Source of the DNA: a virus
Length of the DNA: 64,000 nucleotides
Virus record (IMG/VR): IMGVR_UViG_3300024308_000023
Coordinates: 1 to 64,000 of that record
Strand: one strand, 5' to 3'
Below, one piece after another: positions 9,062-17,369 of this stretch (positions are counted from its first letter, which is position 1; the number at the start of each line of letters is the position of its first letter). The notes below the pieces were generated by a model. That model saw only the letters and a program-made list of their open reading frames with translations. It was not told the DNA's origin and did not search any database. The position numbers were made by a program, and so were the translations under genes.

Positions 9062-10235
9062 TGGTTGGCTCCTTTTTAGGCGCACCACCTTCTATAGGGT
9101 TAGCAGCACTGCCCGCAATATTAGCTGGTATTCTTAACTTATCGCTCATTGGGTCTTCGTCTGGAGGAAGACTCAAAGCTACTCTAGCTTCGTTCGGCTT
9201 CATAATGCCACCGTTAACTAGAGATTGGTAATAAGCTGCTTCTTCTTGTAACTCAGGTCGTAGAGCTTCGATATAAGCTGTATCTTCATACACCTCAAAA
9301 CCGAAGAAATGCTCCATTGCTGAGTTTATCTTGTTCATGATCGGAATAATCGTCTCAAGATAGTACAATCTGTGATTTGGTCTAAGGTTAGCATTGTTGC
9401 CACTGTCCAGCAGAACCGGAGGAACACCAATAGCCTTTACAACGACCTTCTCACACTCAAGAATAGCATTTTGGAAGTCTAAGTCTTTGAAACTAACGTT
9501 TGAGATAGCATCAATCTCTAGACCGCCGTCAAGAATAATTGGTCTTTTACCACCAGCACTAGGGCGGAACTTCTGTGACCACTCAGCAGTTAATCTGTCT
9601 TTTAAACGCTGGTTTAGAGTGCTTTCCGTTTTAAGTACTAAACCAGGAACGGCTCCGTTCTTAAAGAAGTTATCCTGAAACTTTCTCATTTCTAAAATGA
9701 GTCGCATTGTTCTCAACGCAGGTTCAAGACGGGAACTTCCTCTAAACAGAGTCTTATATGTGTTGTCTTTGATATGTATGATTTCTTTAGGCGAGAATGT
9801 ATCTCCGCCGTCATACTTATATCCAGAAACGTAAATCTTTGGGTCACTTATTACGGTCATCTTAACCGCAGGTAAGTGATACATGTGCACACCATCAAAA
9901 TAGATGAAAATATTTCCATCTATAATCAGGTCTAGGATCATGGCTCGTCTAAAGGAGTCAATGTCCTGATACGGATTAGGCTCAAGGTTAAGTAGTCTAT
10001 CTAGAGTCTTTTTCTTTACTCCAGGTACGACACTGGTCGTTCTAGGCTCTCCGATCTTGTTCTTAATAGCGGCCGCGTCATCAACAATCATGTTAACGGC
10101 TCGGTTGACTATTTCGATCTGCTCATAACATTGCTGATATGAATAAGTAGGAGACTCGCTAGCGACTTCTTCTCTTCCTTCCGTATAATTTGGTGCGACA
10201 TTAATCTTATTAACTGTCCACTGGAGGAAGCCCAT
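9051..10235 (-). CDS. Portal protein
   Basis: 394 residues of the HK97 gp3-like portal family: YSYQQCYEQIEIVNRAVNMI near the start, then GNIFIYFDG, the motif FFKNGAVPGLVLKT, GVPPVLLDSGNN and ETIIPIMNKINSAMEHFF. The dodecameric portal is the DNA entry and exit vertex. It lies downstream of terminase and HNH genes and upstream of the capsid fusion. Its start overlaps the HNH gene by 26 nt. Confidence 0.9.
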   Translation of the reverse strand: MGFLQWTVNKINVAPNYTEGREEVASESPTYSYQQCYEQIEIVNRAVNMIVDDAAAIKNKIGEPRTTSVVPGVKKKTLDRLLNLEPNPYQDIDSFRRAMILDLIIDGNIFIYFDGVHMYHLPAVKMTVISDPKIYVSGYKYDGGDTFSPKEIIHIKDNTYKTLFRGSSRLEPALRTMRLILEMRKFQDNFFKNGAVPGLVLKTESTLNQRLKDRLTAEWSQKFRPSAGGKRPIILDGGLEIDAISNVSFKDLDFQNAILECEKVVVKAIGVPPVLLDSGNNANLRPNHRLYYLETIIPIMNKINSAMEHFFGFEVYEDTAYIEALRPELQEEAAYYQSLVNGGIMKPNEARVALSLPPDEDPMSDKLRIPANIAGSAANPIEGGAPKKEPTNGK

Positions 10236-10602
10236 GTTTTTCTCTCTGTATATTTACCCAACGCATTTCTTTCTTAGCGAAATGCAACGGCGGGTCTTTA
10301 CCATATACTGAGTGAAGCTGCATGTGGTGTTCGTGACAAAGAGTTACTGTGTGATCGTACAACTCTGCTTGATGCTCATCTATAAACCTGTCACGTACAC
10401 TAAGAACGTCCTGCTCAGTATTGATTGAAAGCTTGTTTGCCTTTAACCATTTGTTAAAGAGCGGAGTAAGCGTATAGAAGTGATGGAAATCTAAATTGTC
10501 TCTAGTTCCACAAATAAAGCACTCTGATCCTTTTTTATAGTTAGCTTTGGCTTTATCTCGAACATATTTGATCGGATCTCTCTTTAAATCGGTACTCACC
10601 AC
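10210..10602 (-). CDS. HNH endonuclease of the packaging module
   Basis: 130 residues with a zinc-bound HNH core: CFICGTRDNLDFHHF, then TLCHEHHMQLH. In many siphophages an HNH protein next to the terminase assists cos or genome-end cleavage. GTG 10602 is used as start because AAGGAG lies just upstream. A promoter lies at 10622-10650. The compact size and place between terminase and portal favour a packaging nuclease over a homing gene. Confidence 0.75.
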   Translation of the reverse strand: MVSTDLKRDPIKYVRDKAKANYKKGSECFICGTRDNLDFHHFYTLTPLFNKWLKANKLSINTEQDVLSVRDRFIDEHQAELYDHTVTLCHEHHMQLHSVYGKDPPLHFAKKEMRWVNIQREKHGLPPVDS

Positions 10603-10621
10603 TTCTCCTTTTATTCACACA

Positions 10622-10650
10622 AGTATAGTCGATCCCTAGGATAAAGTCAA
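10622..10650 (-). promoter_or_regulatory. Sigma70-type promoter with overlapping inverted repeat
   Basis: Reverse strand: -35 TTGACT (10650-10645), -10 TATACT (10627-10622), 17-bp spacer. TCCCTAGGA and TCCTAGGGA, a perfect 9-bp inverted repeat (about 10632-10668), span the -35, so this may be an operator. Confidence 0.65.
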
Positions 10651-10691
10651 GGACAATTTTTCCTAGGGATGCTAAAATCAGCTGTATGGCT

Positions 10692-11996
10692 TTATGTATT
10701 AATTCTTTTCTTTACAAATTCACTAGGGATCATACAGTCTAAGGTGCCTGCAGAGACTTTAGTCTTTACGTACGCCACGAGACTTCTATAGTCCTCCTCA
10801 TACCAATACAATGTATCTGCTGGCGGGGTCGATCCAGTACCTCCGGCCGTTAAACCGTGGCAAAAAATATCTACAGTAACTCCTAGTTGTTCTGCCATAT
10901 CTACATAGTTTTTGGCCGTGGTAAAGGTCTTACCGCCAAGATTAAGAGCTCCATAACCTAACAGCTTGGGACCGGCGTTGTATTGATTAGGATGAATAAC
11001 CCATGCCCACCCAGACCTAGCCATAGGAACGTCTTTTTTAGCTAATATCGCGTCCGTATCTACATCATTAGCAGATAGGGGATAACTAAATAGATTTATG
11101 GCTCTGGTAAAGCTCCATTTAGACATTATACCTCTAGCGTAGTCAATGTGAGAAGCTAGAAGAGCTTTATTAGCCGGCTGCGTATAGTCTCCGTGGTCTT
11201 TACCCTGCGTAATTGCATCCCAACCTTCTTCGTACACCTGAGATAGTAGACTGAGACTAGAGCTTGGATTTTCAATAAGATTGGCGTCACCCGCCCAATA
11301 TCCCTTGAAGCCCTGTGCTTTAAGAATTGGAAGAGCTTTTCCAGGTATAGAGGCTTCTCCGTATTTATCAAAACCAAACATCACAGCACCTCTGGTAGGT
11401 ACAGCTGTATGGTAGAATATACCGCCAAGATAGATCTCGGTCTCCACTGCTCCATTGGTGCTTATTTGCACTTCAATGCCGTTGACTGTGTCCGAATCTA
11501 AAAATCCACCGGCTACTGTCCAGCTTGATCCATTAGGATTTACAGCGGCGGTGCCTGCGGGTTTAACAGTTAATAGATTCCAGCCTTTATGCAACTGACC
11601 GGACCAAGCCCAACTAAAAGTTTTGTTTTTAGTACTGAAGTTGTCCGAAGTGAACCTTAAAGCCACTGAACCTTGATTTGCGCCCCAATATACCCACATT
11701 CCTACAATTAGGGCATTCTGCAGCTTGAAATTGGCGGGAATCTGAGCTGCGGGCCATCTAGCTGCTACGAATGTATCGGCTGCCAGCGATTTGATAGATA
11801 GACCCGAAGTTGCTCCAGAAGGATGAGCCGCGGGATATGCTTTAGTCGCTAGCACCGCGGCGGAGGCCGCCGCCACTCCTGTAGCCGTACTAGTAGGGGT
11901 TAGTATAGTACTACTCCCTACTGCGGTATTCTCCTTATTCTCTCTATAGGCACGGCGTTTAAGCCAGTACCATCTAGAGGCATTCGTCATTGCCAT
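10692..11996 (-). CDS. Polysaccharide deacetylase-like virion or receptor protein
   Basis: 434 residues. The N-terminal third is Ala/Ser/Thr-rich, then a beta-sandwich-like domain (VALRFTSDNFSTKNKTFSWAW). The C-terminal half resembles the CE4/NodB fold: RGAVMFGFDKYGEASIPGKA, KAQGFKGYWAGDANLI, IDYARG and IFCHGL. The expected Asp-Asp of active CE4 enzymes reads Asp-Lys, so it may bind rather than deacetylate glycans. Its start overlaps the terminase stop (TAATG). Its place inside the packaging module is unusual for a tail-spike gene. Confidence 0.55.
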   Translation of the reverse strand: MAMTNASRWYWLKRRAYRENKENTAVGSSTILTPTSTATGVAAASAAVLATKAYPAAHPSGATSGLSIKSLAADTFVAARWPAAQIPANFKLQNALIVGMWVYWGANQGSVALRFTSDNFSTKNKTFSWAWSGQLHKGWNLLTVKPAGTAAVNPNGSSWTVAGGFLDSDTVNGIEVQISTNGAVETEIYLGGIFYHTAVPTRGAVMFGFDKYGEASIPGKALPILKAQGFKGYWAGDANLIENPSSSLSLLSQVYEEGWDAITQGKDHGDYTQPANKALLASHIDYARGIMSKWSFTRAINLFSYPLSANDVDTDAILAKKDVPMARSGWAWVIHPNQYNAGPKLLGYGALNLGGKTFTTAKNYVDMAEQLGVTVDIFCHGLTAGGTGSTPPADTLYWYEEDYRSLVAYVKTKVSAGTLDCMIPSEFVKKRINT

Positions 11997-13432
11997 TACA
12001 TCTTTCCTACAGAGGATTCGAAGCTGTACAGAGCATATCTAATAGCGTCAGCCATGTGAGATGCAATATCGTGCTTCGGCTTCTCCTTGACGAGGTTAGG
12101 ATTAGGATCCCACTTATAAGCGTCAAATGCTCTCAGTACCTCACGACAGTGCTTTGGTACAATTACTTTCTTATTATCAACTAGGGAAGCTACGAAACCG
12201 ATACCGTCATTAACGGATTTAGTCGCGTTAATTGTCGGAATGTCGTAATCTTTAGCAAGGTCGAACTTAGTCTGTTGCGCTGCCGAGTCGATAAATACGT
12301 AGTCAATTTCCCACTTTTTGATCAAGCGCTCTATTTCCTGCGCGTGACCCGAAGTGGTCTTCTCGTTGTCAAAATACTCGTCTAGAACGTAGTAAATATC
12401 AGCCGCATAATCATATCCAATGACACACATTGCCGTTGGATCCTTGAAACCAAGGTCTAGACCCGCGACGATATCCAACTTATGGCGATCGTTGCCGCGA
12501 AGATAGGGATGCTTGAGCCTGATCTCGCTAACAAACGAGCCGTCTGGAGCTGTAACAGGATTCCCGCGATCGTCTTCAAGAAATACTTCATGCGTCTCTC
12601 CTTCCTCAACTATACAGTCGTCCGTTAAGTTCCAAATCTGACCTTCGTAGTTGTTGAACGATGCCTCATATTCCTGCTCAAATAGAGCCTTAGACATTGT
12701 ACGACGTGCCTCAGCGACGTCATCCTCAGTCATTCTAGGATTATCGGCCCAGGTTGCGTGAATCGAACACCAGTCAGGAAACTTCTGCATCTGGCCATCT
12801 TCACCAATGTCGTAACCGCGGTTATAAAGCACGCTAAACCAGTTCGACTTACCACGAGGCGTCGAAATAAAGATAGCCTTCGAATTCGGTTTATCCAACG
12901 TAGGTCTCAAAGCCTGCGAGAATGCCTCCATTCCGTCAGTCAGTGCCGCCTCGTCGAAAATAATCAAATCGTAGCTACGTCCAACGCTAGAGTCAACCTG
13001 ATTGATCGAACCCATACGGATCGTAGATCCGTTCGACAGCTCAACCACTCGGTCCTTAGCATTATCGCGCTCCGTCTCAATATCATGAAACTTCAACAGC
13101 TTATGCTGCTCGTCCCACGAAATCGAGCTCAGCTGGTAATTCGGTGACATAATCAACACGTTCGAACCAGGAACCAGTGTCACGCACTGCCCAATGATAT
13201 TCGCAATAAACGTCTTCCCCTGTCGTCGAGACAATGCCGCAACAACAAAGCGATACTTATTTATCGCATTAATCAAAGCCATCTGAGAAGGCAACGCCTC
13301 CTCAAATCCCTGATAACGACCCTCGGCCAGGGTCTCAAGGTACCGTGAAATCGGTACCTTGAGAAAACGCCCCGGCAAGTCTTCAACAATATGTGTGTCT
13401 ACTACGTCAGCTCTGCTGATCTTGACTGCCAT
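11996..13432 (-). CDS. Terminase large subunit
   Basis: 478 residues. The ATPase domain has a Walker A variant ALSRRQGKT, Walker B LIIFDEAAL and coupling motif ISTPRG. The C-terminal RNase H-like nuclease has GLDLGFKDPTA, FIDSAAQ and HDIASHMADAIRYAL. The motor cuts and packages DNA. ATG 13432 is chosen because GAGGA lies 6 nt upstream; a TTG 12 nt earlier is less likely. It overlaps the preceding membrane gene by 26 nt. Confidence 0.95.
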   Translation of the reverse strand: MAVKISRADVVDTHIVEDLPGRFLKVPISRYLETLAEGRYQGFEEALPSQMALINAINKYRFVVAALSRRQGKTFIANIIGQCVTLVPGSNVLIMSPNYQLSSISWDEQHKLLKFHDIETERDNAKDRVVELSNGSTIRMGSINQVDSSVGRSYDLIIFDEAALTDGMEAFSQALRPTLDKPNSKAIFISTPRGKSNWFSVLYNRGYDIGEDGQMQKFPDWCSIHATWADNPRMTEDDVAEARRTMSKALFEQEYEASFNNYEGQIWNLTDDCIVEEGETHEVFLEDDRGNPVTAPDGSFVSEIRLKHPYLRGNDRHKLDIVAGLDLGFKDPTAMCVIGYDYAADIYYVLDEYFDNEKTTSGHAQEIERLIKKWEIDYVFIDSAAQQTKFDLAKDYDIPTINATKSVNDGIGFVASLVDNKKVIVPKHCREVLRAFDAYKWDPNPNLVKEKPKHDIASHMADAIRYALYSFESSVGKM

Positions 13433-13772
13433 TTTGATCCTCAATAATTACACCATTTCTAGTAACATTGATCGATCTCTTAACGAACATGCCTACCAGG
13501 CCGGTGAATATCATAAATATGTTTAACATTGCAAATAGTCCGAGATAGTATGCGTAGCGCGGATACTCCTGAACTAGATACAGAACTATAGATGCGTAGA
13601 TTGTCATCATTGCACCACCGCCGGCTAGGAAAAATAGGGCGAAGCCCTTTCTGCGATCCGAGGCGGCGAGATATGTGCTAGGGACGACGACCGACGCGGG
13701 CTGAACAGCTACTACGGCAGGTGCTACCGCCGATGTATTAGTCGCTGTCTCCGTCGTTGTTACTGTCGTCAT
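13407..13772 (-). CDS. Small membrane protein before the terminase
   Basis: 121 residues. A Thr/Ala/Val-rich N-terminus of about 35 residues is followed by two transmembrane helices (GFALFFLAGGGAMMTIYASI and YYLGLFAMLNIFMIFTGLVG) and a polar tail. No family recognised. It lies inside the terminase operon, overlapping both neighbours. Confidence 0.6.
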   Translation of the reverse strand: MTTVTTTETATNTSAVAPAVVAVQPASVVVPSTYLAASDRRKGFALFFLAGGGAMMTIYASIVLYLVQEYPRYAYYLGLFAMLNIFMIFTGLVGMFVKRSINVTRNGVIIEDQNGSQDQQS

Positions 13773-14157
13773 TAACGTCTGCGGCTAGCATATCTGCTGT
13801 GATAGATCCTGCAGGGATCTTGGTAGCTTCTACAGTCTGAAGATCCTCCGAGTCAATCGGCTCCACGGCTTCTGGGACAGGATTCCCCTCGTCATCTACA
13901 GCAAGCTGTTCAGCAGTAAGAACATCATCTGGTGCAGCCTTCAAAGCCTCTAGAACGGCTTCAGCGTCCTCCTGACCTTCCAGTTCACGCTCCAATAGAA
14001 ATTCTTCTGCAGCTTCATTAAGTCGACGAACTTCCTCTGCGGCGATCTGGTCTTCAACGGATGCGGAAGCTAGCAGATCGGGGTGCTTGTAAAGGGGCTC
14101 CTTGTGGAAAACACCGTTCTCTTCCCACTTCACGTATCCTCTCTTAATAGTCTTCAT
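13738..14157 (-). CDS. Acidic hypothetical protein
   Basis: 139 residues, strongly acidic, ending in an Asp/Asn-rich tail. MKTIKRGYVKWEENGVFHKE starts at ATG 14157, which overlaps the small terminase stop. No fold recognised. Confidence 0.6.
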   Translation of the reverse strand: MKTIKRGYVKWEENGVFHKEPLYKHPDLLASASVEDQIAAEEVRRLNEAAEEFLLERELEGQEDAEAVLEALKAAPDDVLTAEQLAVDDEGNPVPEAVEPIDSEDLQTVEATKIPAGSITADMLAADVNDDSNNDGDSD

Positions 14158-14585
14158 TACTTTTTCTCCAGAAGCCTTTCCATAAGCTTCCCGTAACTAG
14201 AGTCTCCGTATTGGTTGACCTGAATGTTGGTCTGGGAGTCAATAGTTTTCTCTTCTTTTTGTAACTTTATTTCGTCCATGCGAAGCTTATGAGCTAGTTG
14301 TAATATATCTATCAAGTCTTTACTTGAGTATATGCCTGTCTCTTCAGCTTCTTCTAGCTTGGCATCGATCACTTTATCCAGAACAGAAGCTAGTTTAGTT
14401 CTATTACGGTAGCCTAAGTCTAAATAGACTCCATCTAGGTATTTTTTAACATGAGTCAGTTGTAGTTGTCTTACGACCTCATGCTGTGGTATTTCCAATT
14501 CATAAGCTACAGTTTTAACATCACCATATTGTAGGTATGCGTTTGCAACTTCTAGCCCCTCCGGTGAAATGGTTAGTGCGGTCAT
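14157..14585 (-). CDS. Terminase small subunit
   Basis: 142 residues. The N-terminal helix-turn-helix (VANAYLQYGDVKTVAYELEI, then VVRQLQL) and a central coiled coil fit TerS, which recognises the packaging site and loads the large subunit. First gene of the packaging operon, with GGAG upstream and a promoter at 14608-14637. Confidence 0.7.
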   Translation of the reverse strand: MTALTISPEGLEVANAYLQYGDVKTVAYELEIPQHEVVRQLQLTHVKKYLDGVYLDLGYRNRTKLASVLDKVIDAKLEEAEETGIYSSKDLIDILQLAHKLRMDEIKLQKEEKTIDSQTNIQVNQYGDSSYGKLMERLLEKK

Positions 14586-14607
14586 TAAAATTCTCCTTAT
14601 TTTGAGT

Positions 14608-14637
14608 AGTATATCAAATTCACCTAAAGAGAGTCAA
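14608..14637 (-). promoter_or_regulatory. Promoter of the packaging operon
   Basis: Reverse strand: -35 TTGACT (14637-14632), -10 TATACT (14613-14608), 18-bp spacer. Divergent from the promoter at 14666. Confidence 0.65.
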
Positions 14638-14665
14638 GGTAAATTTTCAAATGTTATAAAAATTC

Positions 14666-14694
14666 TTGACATTTGATCAAAATTAATCTATACT
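14666..14694 (+). promoter_or_regulatory. Promoter of a leaderless transcript
   Basis: -35 TTGACA, -10 TATACT, 17-bp spacer. The ATG follows the -10 by 6 nt, so the mRNA would start at or next to the start codon. Confidence 0.75.
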
Positions 14695-14700
14695 CTAAAC

Positions 14701-15606
14701 ATGAAACGATGGACAAAAGAAGAAGATCAAATTATAATTAACGCCAGAGAGAGGGATGAATTTCCGGAAATAGAGGGAAGAACTACAAAGGCGATACAAT
14801 GTAGAATATCTAAATTAATACAATACGGGGTACTAGAATCTAACGTAATTAGAGAATCCTGGAAAGACTATGAGGATGAATTACTTATAGAGTTATATGA
14901 ATCGAAAGAAACTTATAAAGCTATAGCTAAACAATTGGGCCGTACGGAGGCTTCTATATCTAGAAGATTGTCTAAGCTGGAGGGGCTCGAAAAGGTTCGT
15001 AGAGGTAAAAAGCATAGAGAAGGTTCTTGGATCGAGGCTGATATTAGTAAAGTCAAAGAACTAATAGAGAAGGGTCATCAGTACAAGTACATTGCAGAGG
15101 TTCTAGGGCGTAGTGAAGCTGCTATAACTAACGTGGTACGTACTAGAGGTTTGGGAGTTAAGAAAGAATATACAGATGAGTATCTGCTGGATTTGGTTAG
15201 AAAATATGTAGTCAAAGAAAGATTAGATTACTTCCGAGAGGATGAAGAACCTAGCTCTATGGCGGTCGTGGGGCGTTTTGGTAGTTGGGTAAAAGCCTTG
15301 GAGTTAGCCGGATTAGATATAAATCATAGTGTTCTTAAGAAGAATAAAGAAACTTATTTATATTTAGTAGATTTTGGTAAATTTAAAAAAATAGGTATAA
15401 CTCAGAGAGACACAGAAAGTCGTTTTAGGGGGTTCCCAGCGTATAAGTTATTAGACTTCGTGAAGTTTCCAGATTTAGATGAGGCAATTGAAACAGAGCG
15501 GGAAATTTTGTGGAAATTGAGGGAAAGTAGGGTAAATCCGGGGTTGCCCAATGGCAATACGGAATGTTTCATATCTGAATGTAATTGTATCGAGGATTTG
15601 ATTTAA
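14701..15606 (+). CDS. Homing-type endonuclease: Myb/HTH repeats plus T5orf172-like GIY-YIG nuclease
   Basis: 301 residues. There are three Myb-like or HTH units (WTKEEDQIIINARERDE; WKDYEDELLIELYESKETYK; WIEADISKVKELIEKG), each with a GRTEA- or GRSEA-type recognition helix. Then comes a segment like homing-endonuclease-associated repeats (MAVVGRFGSWVKALELAGLD). The C-terminal T5orf172/MUG113-type GIY-YIG domain has YLYLVDFGKFKKIGIT, an Arg in the middle and NTECF. Typical of free-standing phage homing genes that cut intron- or island-free relatives. Its mRNA seems leaderless. It stands at the border between the late block and the pre-early island. Confidence 0.8.
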   Translation: MKRWTKEEDQIIINARERDEFPEIEGRTTKAIQCRISKLIQYGVLESNVIRESWKDYEDELLIELYESKETYKAIAKQLGRTEASISRRLSKLEGLEKVRRGKKHREGSWIEADISKVKELIEKGHQYKYIAEVLGRSEAAITNVVRTRGLGVKKEYTDEYLLDLVRKYVVKERLDYFREDEEPSSMAVVGRFGSWVKALELAGLDINHSVLKKNKETYLYLVDFGKFKKIGITQRDTESRFRGFPAYKLLDFVKFPDLDEAIETEREILWKLRESRVNPGLPNGNTECFISECNCIEDLI

Positions 15607-15896
15607 CAGCACCCTTTTTTGAAATCAGAAAAATCCAATTTACCGCATGTGGGTGGGACCTGGGAATGGGTATTTTTACTTGTCTCGTAACCGCCCCTAT
15701 ACTTGTCAAGCGATTTCTTTTACTTCGCTTAATTTAGGCAATACTTGTCAATAGCAATGTATTACTTGGCAGATACTTGAATCTATACTTGGTCCAGAAA
15801 AATCTTATAAGCCATTGAAAACACACGATTCTTTTTTCACACAAGGGGCAAAATATGTGTATAATCGGAGGTGTTGACAACGAAGGAAACGAAGCC
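15607..15896 (+). other. Intergenic border region with ACTTG repeats
   Basis: No gene seen. It marks the change from A/T-rich late-gene codon use to the island. It holds six ACTTG repeats (15678-15791) and a TATAAT at 15860-15865 before the first island gene. No clear -35 is seen. Confidence 0.6.
15678..15791 (+). repeat. Six short direct repeats, ATACTTGTC-like
   Basis: ACTTG cores start at 15678, 15701, 15743, 15764, 15775 and 15787. Most are preceded by AT or TT and followed by TC or GC. The spacing is irregular (23, 42, 21, 11, 12). They might be protein-binding sites or a terminal-repeat landmark. Confidence 0.5.
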
Positions 15897-16115
15897 ATGA
15901 CCAACGAGCTGCCCGCCTGCCTGGCCTGCTACTTCACTATCGTTAATGGCGATACTGAAACGCCCTTGCTCTCGCTGGAAGGTGTGGATGCATGGGAAGC
16001 GATACGTAACCATGTTCTAACGCGCAGCTATGAACAGCTAAAGGCGGAAATAGCGGATCTTCGCATTGACGTTATAGATGATCCCGAGCGCTATGCCGTT
16101 ATCGTCTATCTGTAA
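15897..16115 (+). CDS. Hypothetical small protein of the pre-early island
   Basis: 72 residues, MTNELPACLACYFTIVNGD. I chose the internal ATG 15897 since AAGGA lies 9 nt upstream. Not recognised. First gene of the island; followed after 13 nt by the next. Confidence 0.6.
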   Translation: MTNELPACLACYFTIVNGDTETPLLSLEGVDAWEAIRNHVLTRSYEQLKAEIADLRIDVIDDPERYAVIVYL

Positions 16116-16128
16116 AGGAACCCTGACT

Positions 16129-16314
16129 ATGAATTTCATCGTAACCAACATCATCTGGGCGCATGACGATTGGGGCGTCGCTACCTTCATGCTTCCCGAG
16201 GAAGTCTATGTGTCGTGGGAAAATGGCTGCATGACGAAGGAGGAGGCAATCGACTTCGTTAGCGAAGCTAACGACAATCGCATGATAGAACATTGCGAAG
16301 TCTTTGAAGACTAA
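16129..16314 (+). CDS. Hypothetical small protein
   Basis: 61 residues, acidic, MNFIVTNIIWAHDDWGVATF. AAAGGA precedes ATG 16129. Not recognised. Confidence 0.6.
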   Translation: MNFIVTNIIWAHDDWGVATFMLPEEVYVSWENGCMTKEEAIDFVSEANDNRMIEHCEVFED

Positions 16315-16322
16315 GGCTCTCA

Positions 16323-16346
16323 CTATCCCGCCTCGCGGCGGGATAG
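16323..16346 (+). terminator. Stem-loop, possible terminator
   Basis: CTATCCCGCC and GGCGGGATAG form a perfect 10-bp stem with a TCGC loop, 8 nt after the preceding stop. There is no U-tract, so it may be an mRNA 3' end stabiliser instead. Confidence 0.5.
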
Positions 16347-16418
16347 CATTAGCTTTAGGCTAAATGAGAACGCCTCGCAGGAGGCGCCGAAATCCAGCAA
16401 TATCAAGGACTTAGCAGC

Positions 16419-16559
16419 ATGTCGGACGTTATCGCATCCATCGGTGTCATCGCAATCGTATACGGAGCGGTGATATGGTATTTCATATCCGGGCAGGCGG
16501 CGCTGGCGGAACGGAACGGGAACGGAACGAGAACAGACCGGGAACAGGACGAAAATTGA
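16419..16559 (+). CDS. Small single-pass membrane protein
   Basis: 46 residues. ATG 16419 has AAGGA 9 nt upstream. SIGVIAIVYGAVIWYFI forms one transmembrane helix, followed by a polar Arg/Asn/Gly-rich tail. Confidence 0.55.
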   Translation: MSDVIASIGVIAIVYGAVIWYFISGQAALAERNGNGTRTDREQDEN

Positions 16560-16611
16560 TCTAAGTTATAAGTCAATATTCAATGAGCGCATTTTCAATG
16601 CGCTCAAATTG

Positions 16612-16655
16612 GCGCCGATTTTAGCACAGATTCAATTCAATGTCAACTGAAAAGA
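16612..16655 (+). repeat. Copy of the island intergenic module (GCGCCGATTTT ... GTCAA)
   Basis: GCGCCGATTTTAGCA is followed by GTCAACTGAAAAG just upstream of the promoter at 16660. Related copies of the first motif lie at 17577, 18528, 19573, 21515, 22610, 23316 and 23922. Confidence 0.6.
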
Positions 16656-16659
16656 TTTG

Positions 16660-16688
16660 TTGACAAGGTGCTTTTTTCGTTTTATTAT
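16660..16688 (+). promoter_or_regulatory. Sigma70-type promoter
   Basis: -35 TTGACA, -10 TATTAT, 17-bp spacer; drives 16715-17151. Confidence 0.7.
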
Positions 16689-16714
16689 AAGGCTCAATTT
16701 CAGGAGATAAGGCA

Positions 16715-16888
16715 ATGTCGTTCGAGGCTTGGAAGGCAAAGGTGGACAATCTTGTCGCGGAACAGCTTAGCTGCTTGACCACCGATGACTTGCCCGATCA
16801 GATGTATTGGGATATGTATGAGCAGGGGGATTCGCCGGAGGAAGTCGCCAGCGAAACCGTCGAATTGTTCCTTAATGGAGAATTGTAA
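16715..16888 (+). CDS. Hypothetical small protein
   Basis: 57 residues, MSFEAWKAKVDNLVAEQLSC, acidic helical. AGGAGATAAGGCA leads to the start. Its stop overlaps the next start as TAATG, so the two are translationally coupled. Confidence 0.6.
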   Translation: MSFEAWKAKVDNLVAEQLSCLTTDDLPDQMYWDMYEQGDSPEEVASETVELFLNGEL

Positions 16889-17151
16889 TGCGCGTTATCA
16901 TTCAGGGTAATTGGGCGCCCTATGTCGGCACGGACTATTGCGATGCGCTGGGCATATATGACAGCCTAGAGGCTGCGGAAACCGACGCCCACTGCTATGC
17001 GTGGGAACGCTGGGAAGCGCCCGAGGAGGAAAGTGGGCTCGAGGACGAGGGGCCGGATTATTGGGTCGAGGAATACGATCCCTATAAGCACGACATGCTG
17101 CGCGTTGGTGGCAATTCCTTCGCGGAAGAATTTGAGGCGATGGAAAAATAA
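16888..17151 (+). CDS. Hypothetical acidic protein
   Basis: 87 residues, rich in Glu, Asp, Trp and Tyr (ERWEAPEEESGLEDEGPDYW). A highly acidic small protein could be a DNA mimic or an inhibitor of a host enzyme, but this is only a guess from charge. Coupled to the preceding gene. Confidence 0.6.
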   Translation: MRVIIQGNWAPYVGTDYCDALGIYDSLEAAETDAHCYAWERWEAPEEESGLEDEGPDYWVEEYDPYKHDMLRVGGNSFAEEFEAMEK

Positions 17152-17154
17152 ATG

Positions 17155-17182
17155 TTGACTCGATTGGTAGGGCTGCTAAGAT
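17155..17182 (+). promoter_or_regulatory. Promoter inside an inverted repeat
   Basis: -35 TTGACT, -10 TAAGAT, 16-bp spacer. GGTAGGGC (17166-17173) and GCCCTACC (17184-17191) flank the -10, which lies in the loop. This has the geometry of an operator. Confidence 0.65.
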
Positions 17183-17209
17183 GGCCCTACCAACTGAGGA
17201 GACACGGAC

Positions 17210-17368
17210 ATGAATGCATCGCCCTTCGTTATCGTTGATATCAAGAGCAACGCGCTTCTCGCAACTGCCGCGACCCGCAAGGGTGGGCAGGAAATGATCG
17301 ACCGTATTCCGGCATGGCGCGGCACGGCCGGTGTCAAGATGCGGGCAGATTGGAAGGGGGCGCGCTGA
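17210..17368 (+). CDS. Hypothetical small basic protein
   Basis: 52 residues, MNASPFVIVDIKSNALLATA, with a basic C-terminus. GAGGAGA lies upstream of ATG 17210. Not recognised. Confidence 0.6.
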   Translation: MNASPFVIVDIKSNALLATAATRKGGQEMIDRIPAWRGTAGVKMRADWKGAR

Positions 17369-17369
17369 T

